Assembly: GCA_964342265.1 (NCBI GenBank)
Contig: CAYFFE010000027.1
Location: 1 to 34,688, forward strand
DNA: 34,688 nucleotides
Direction of reading: 5' to 3'
Source: Halioxenophilus sp964342265
GTDB lineage: Bacteria > Pseudomonadota > Gammaproteobacteria > Pseudomonadales > Cellvibrionaceae
Shown: in pieces, positions 31,539-34,688 of the stretch
Position numbering within the stretch: position 1 is the stretch's first letter
Layout: the number at the start of each line of letters is the position of its first letter
The notes under the pieces: generated by a model
The model's input: the letters and a program-made list of their open reading frames with translations, nothing else
Told to the model about the DNA's origin: nothing
Databases searched by the model: none
Position numbers and translations under genes: made by a program

Positions 31539-31918
31539 AGCGATGGAGAAAATCACCCACTGAACGATCACAGCGACGGCGGCGTCGCCATTTAGCGCGC
31601 CAGCAATCGCCAAGGTGAGGAGCACGGGTCAAAGCCATTAATCAAAAAGCGCCGCTGGGCTATAACCCGAACCCGACATTGGCCTAACTCGACATTGGCT
31701 AACCCGATAAAAAAACGTTAGCGACAGTAAGCAACAATAGCGAAAACAATACTGATGACAACGCGCCGCAAACCGCGCAAAAAACTCAGTCACCTGTGCC
31801 GGCTCACTGACCACTGACTAAAGTGCAACCCACACAAAGACCTTACAAAGAACTTAAAGCAACACACAATTAGCAACAAACATAAAGCAATACAGCCCAA
31901 GACCCCACGGAGTCGTGC
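31539..31918 (+). other. Long untranslated leader of nrdA
   Basis: If the promoter above is used, the leader is about 400 nt. It holds a six-codon reading frame (31543-31563, MEKITH) with a poor ribosome-binding site. A near-repeat (CGACATTGGC at about 31674 and 31700) and an A/C-rich stretch lie before the start codon. No riboswitch I know was recognised; a second, closer promoter cannot be excluded. Confidence 0.45.
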
Positions 31919-34688
31919 ATGCAAATCGAGACGGACGTCAATCCCGGTAGTCAAACCCCCATCAACCCCACTGAGAGCGGTCGCTCCAGTCACGTCGCCG
32001 CAACGGCCCCGGGACAGATGCGCGTAATCAAGCGCAATGGCACCGTTGTACCTTACGACGAAAGCAAAATCGCCATCGCCATGACCAAAGCCTTTTTAGC
32101 CGTAGAAGGTGGCACTGCTGCTGCCTCGTCGCGCATCCGCGAAACGGTTAATTCTCTGGCCGGGCAAATCACCGCCACCTTTAAACGTCGTATGCCGTCC
32201 GGCGGTACAATTCACATCGAAGACATTCAAGACCAGGTTGAACTGGTGTTGATGCGTGCCGGCGAGCACAAAGTAGCCCGCGATTACGTACTGTATCGCG
32301 AAGAGCACGCCCGTTTGCGTGCCGCTAAAGCCGCCACCATCGCCAATCCTGAGCCCGACGCTGAGTTCGGCACCATTATGGTGGCCATGCCCGACGGCAC
32401 CCAGCAAGCGTTAAACATGGTACGCGTGCGCACACTGGTGGAAGAAGCCTGCGCTGGCTTGGCCGAAGTAGATCCCGAAGAAATTCTGCAAAGCGCCATG
32501 CGCAATCTCTACAACGGCGTCTCCCTAGAGGACGTCAACACCTCGCTGGTGATCACCGCGCGCACCTTGGTAGAAAAAGAACCCAATTATACCTACGCCA
32601 CCGCGCGTTTATTGTTGGATAAACTGCGTGCCGAAGCGCTGAGCTTTTTAGGCGTGGCCCAGCAAGCCACCCACCAAGAAATGGCCGAGCTCTACCACCA
32701 AGCCTTGCCTGCGTACATTAAAGCCGGCGTGGAGTTGGAGTTGGTCGATCCCGCGCTCTTGGAATTCGATCTGCAAAAATTGGGTCAAGCGCTCGATCAC
32801 ACCCGCGACGAACAATTTACCTACCTGGGCCTGCAAACCCTGTACGACCGTTACTTTATTCACAGCAATGGCGTGCGCATCGAGCTGCCACAGGTATTCT
32901 TTATGCGCGTGGCCATGGGCTTGGCCCTGCGTGAAGAGCACAAAAACGAACGCGCCATCGAATTTTATCGCCTGTTGAGTTCGTTCGATTACATGAGCTC
33001 AACACCAACGCTGTTTAACTCTGGCACACTGCGCCCACAGTTGTCGTCGTGCTACCTCACCACCGTACCCGACGACCTACACGGCATTTACGGTGCCATC
33101 CAAGACAACGCCATGCTCTCCAAATTTGCCGGCGGACTGGGCAACGACTGGACGCCAGTACGCTCGCTGGGTGCCTATATCAAAGGCACTAACGGCAAAT
33201 CCCAGGGCGTTGTACCCTTCTTGAAAGTGGCCAACGACACCGCTGTGGCGGTCAACCAAGGTGGCAAGCGCAAAGGGGCCGTGTGTGCCTACTTAGAAAC
33301 GTGGCACTTAGATGTGGAAGAGTTCCTAGAGCTTCGCAAAAACACCGGCGACGATCGCCGCCGCACCCACGACATGAACACCGCCAACTGGATACCCGAT
33401 CTGTTCATGAAGCGTGTTTTCGAAGATCAAAACTGGACGCTGTTCTCGCCCAACGACGTGCCCGATTTGCACGATCTGTACGGCAAAGCCTTTGAAGAGC
33501 GCTACACCCACTACGAGCAAATGGCTGCTCGCGGCGAGCTTAAATTGTCGAAAACCATCAAGGCCATCGACTTGTGGCGCAAAATGCTGGGCATGTTGTT
33601 TGAAACGGGCCACCCGTGGATCACCTTTAAAGACCCCTGTAATTTGCGCAGCCCGCAACAGCACACCGGTGTCGTGCACTCGTCCAACCTGTGTACTGAG
33701 ATTACCCTCAACACCAAAGCCAACGACGAAATTGCCGTGTGTAATTTAGGCTCGGTAAACTTGGCGCAGCACATTGTTGATGGCCAGTTGGATACCGCCA
33801 AACTGAAAAAAACCATCACCACCGCCGTGCGCATGCTCGATAACGTTATCGACATCAACTACTACTCGGTGGACAGCGCTCAGAACAGTAACTTTAAGCA
33901 CCGCCCCGTGGGTTTGGGTGTTATGGGCTTCCAGGATGCGCTGTACCGTATGCGCATTCCCTACGCCTCCGATAACGCCGTTGAATTTGCCGATCGCAGC
34001 ATGGAAGTAGTCAGCTACTACGCCATCGAGGCCTCCAGCGAACTGGCCAGCGAACGCGGCACCTACCAGAGCTTCGACGGCTCACTGTGGAGTCGCGGCG
34101 TACTGCCCATCGATTCCATCGAAGTGCTTAAAGCCGAGCGTGGCGAACAGTATTTGGAGGTGGACACCTCGCGCACCCTAAATTGGGACGCCCTGCGCGC
34201 TCGGGTTATCAGCCAGGGCATGCGCAACTCCAACGTTATGGCCATTGCACCGACCGCCACCATTGCCAACATTACCGGCGTGTCGCAATCCATCGAGCCC
34301 ACGTACCAAAACCTCTACGTTAAATCCAACCTCTCCGGTGAATTTACCGTGGTTAACCCCTACTTGGTGCGCGATCTTAAAGAACGCGGCTTGTGGGATT
34401 CGGTCATGGTGAACGACCTTAAATACTTTGAGGGTTCGGTGCTGCCCATCGATCGCATTCCCGAGGATTTAAAAGCCCTGTACCGCAACGCCTTTGAAGT
34501 AGAGCCGCGCTGGTTGGTGGACTCGGCCAGTCGTCGCCAGAAATGGATCGATCAGGCGCAGAGCTTAAACCTCTACATTGCCGGTGCCAGCGGTAAAAAG
34601 CTCGACATCACCTATCGCATGCCGTGGTCTGGTTGCTTAAAAACCACTTACTACTTGCGAGCGCTAGCGGCGACCACCACGGAGAAAT
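31919..34688 (+). CDS. nrdA: Class Ia ribonucleotide reductase large subunit, C-terminus cut by window edge
   Basis: NrdA reduces ribonucleoside diphosphates to deoxy forms together with NrdB. 923 codons are visible. After a variable N-terminus of about 33 residues, two ATP-cone allosteric domains follow in tandem (about 34-137 and 150-240), as in Pseudomonas NrdA. The catalytic barrel has the redox pair C378 (LSSCYLTT) and C608 (AVCNLGS), the radical cysteine C592 and E594 in NLCTE. The start ATG at 31919 has GGAG six bases upstream. The reading frame continues past the right edge after MPWSGCLKTTYYLRALAATT, so the CxC tail that is re-reduced by thioredoxin is not seen. nrdB would be expected downstream. 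Confidence 0.96.
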   Translation, partial: MQIETDVNPGSQTPINPTESGRSSHVAATAPGQMRVIKRNGTVVPYDESKIAIAMTKAFLAVEGGTAAASSRIRETVNSLAGQITATFKRRMPSGGTIHIEDIQDQVELVLMRAGEHKVARDYVLYREEHARLRAAKAATIANPEPDAEFGTIMVAMPDGTQQALNMVRVRTLVEEACAGLAEVDPEEILQSAMRNLYNGVSLEDVNTSLVITARTLVEKEPNYTYATARLLLDKLRAEALSFLGVAQQATHQEMAELYHQALPAYIKAGVELELVDPALLEFDLQKLGQALDHTRDEQFTYLGLQTLYDRYFIHSNGVRIELPQVFFMRVAMGLALREEHKNERAIEFYRLLSSFDYMSSTPTLFNSGTLRPQLSSCYLTTVPDDLHGIYGAIQDNAMLSKFAGGLGNDWTPVRSLGAYIKGTNGKSQGVVPFLKVANDTAVAVNQGGKRKGAVCAYLETWHLDVEEFLELRKNTGDDRRRTHDMNTANWIPDLFMKRVFEDQNWTLFSPNDVPDLHDLYGKAFEERYTHYEQMAARGELKLSKTIKAIDLWRKMLGMLFETGHPWITFKDPCNLRSPQQHTGVVHSSNLCTEITLNTKANDEIAVCNLGSVNLAQHIVDGQLDTAKLKKTITTAVRMLDNVIDINYYSVDSAQNSNFKHRPVGLGVMGFQDALYRMRIPYASDNAVEFADRSMEVVSYYAIEASSELASERGTYQSFDGSLWSRGVLPIDSIEVLKAERGEQYLEVDTSRTLNWDALRARVISQGMRNSNVMAIAPTATIANITGVSQSIEPTYQNLYVKSNLSGEFTVVNPYLVRDLKERGLWDSVMVNDLKYFEGSVLPIDRIPEDLKALYRNAFEVEPRWLVDSASRRQKWIDQAQSLNLYIAGASGKKLDITYRMPWSGCLKTTYYLRALAATTTEK

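Overview
The window looks like chromosomal DNA of a free-living gammaproteobacterium related to the Pseudomonadales/Cellvibrionales. The main evidence is gene order: argG, motY, pyrC, rnt, a 2-Cys peroxiredoxin, bfd, bfr, then (after insertions) grxD, argF and an iron-type ABC ATPase. From memory this is the order of the argG-motY-pyrC-rnt-prx-bfd-bfr-grxD-argF-ABC block of Pseudomonas species. MotY, MscS, OmpA-type porins and an NrdA with two ATP-cones fit the same group. No rRNA, tRNA, CRISPR array, transposase or phage gene was found.

Layout. 1-6.4 kb: arginine and pyrimidine biosynthesis (argG 5' end, pyrC), flagellar motor (motY), RNA maturation (rnt), peroxide defence (prx) and iron storage/release (bfd, a small zinc-ribbon membrane protein, bfr). 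bfd has a sigma70-type promoter overlapped by a Fur-box-like sequence. 6.4-8.6 kb: mscS and an ompA-like porin on the minus strand, with an unusually structured ompA 3' end. 9.1-14.3 kb: a minus-strand signalling module, made of an OmpR-type regulator, a LysM-FecR periplasmic protein and a CHASE2-PAS histidine kinase; all three seem to start at GTG or TTG. 14.6-18.6 kb: a plus-strand iron cluster (imelysin, di-haem c-type lipoprotein, second imelysin lipoprotein) behind a near-consensus Fur box. 18.8-21.0 kb: a lone modA next to an alginate-export-type porin. 21.2-23.3 kb: grxD and a lone hydantoinase-B gene.

23.6-26.7 kb holds the most unusual gene. It encodes a 1036-residue fusion of a non-amino-acid-type adenylation domain, a carrier domain, a thioesterase and a C-terminal domain that I read as a chorismate pyruvate-lyase (DUF98/Rv2949c-like). 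If that is right, one polypeptide could make 4-hydroxybenzoate from chorismate, activate it, tether it and release it as a product. It is followed on its upstream side by about 1.1 kb of AT-rich DNA with no recognisable gene.

27.9-31.2 kb returns to the core backbone: argD, argF and an overlapping Fbp-type ABC ATPase without partner genes. The window ends inside nrdA. Its upstream region carries a promoter, two NrdR-type boxes 31 bp apart centre to centre, an exact DnaA box and an apparent leader of about 400 nt.

Iron is a recurring theme (bfd, bfr, grxD, imelysins, di-haem protein, Fbp-type ATPase, two Fur-box candidates). The accessory genes sit between bfr and grxD and between grxD and argD, within a backbone that is otherwise contiguous in Pseudomonas.
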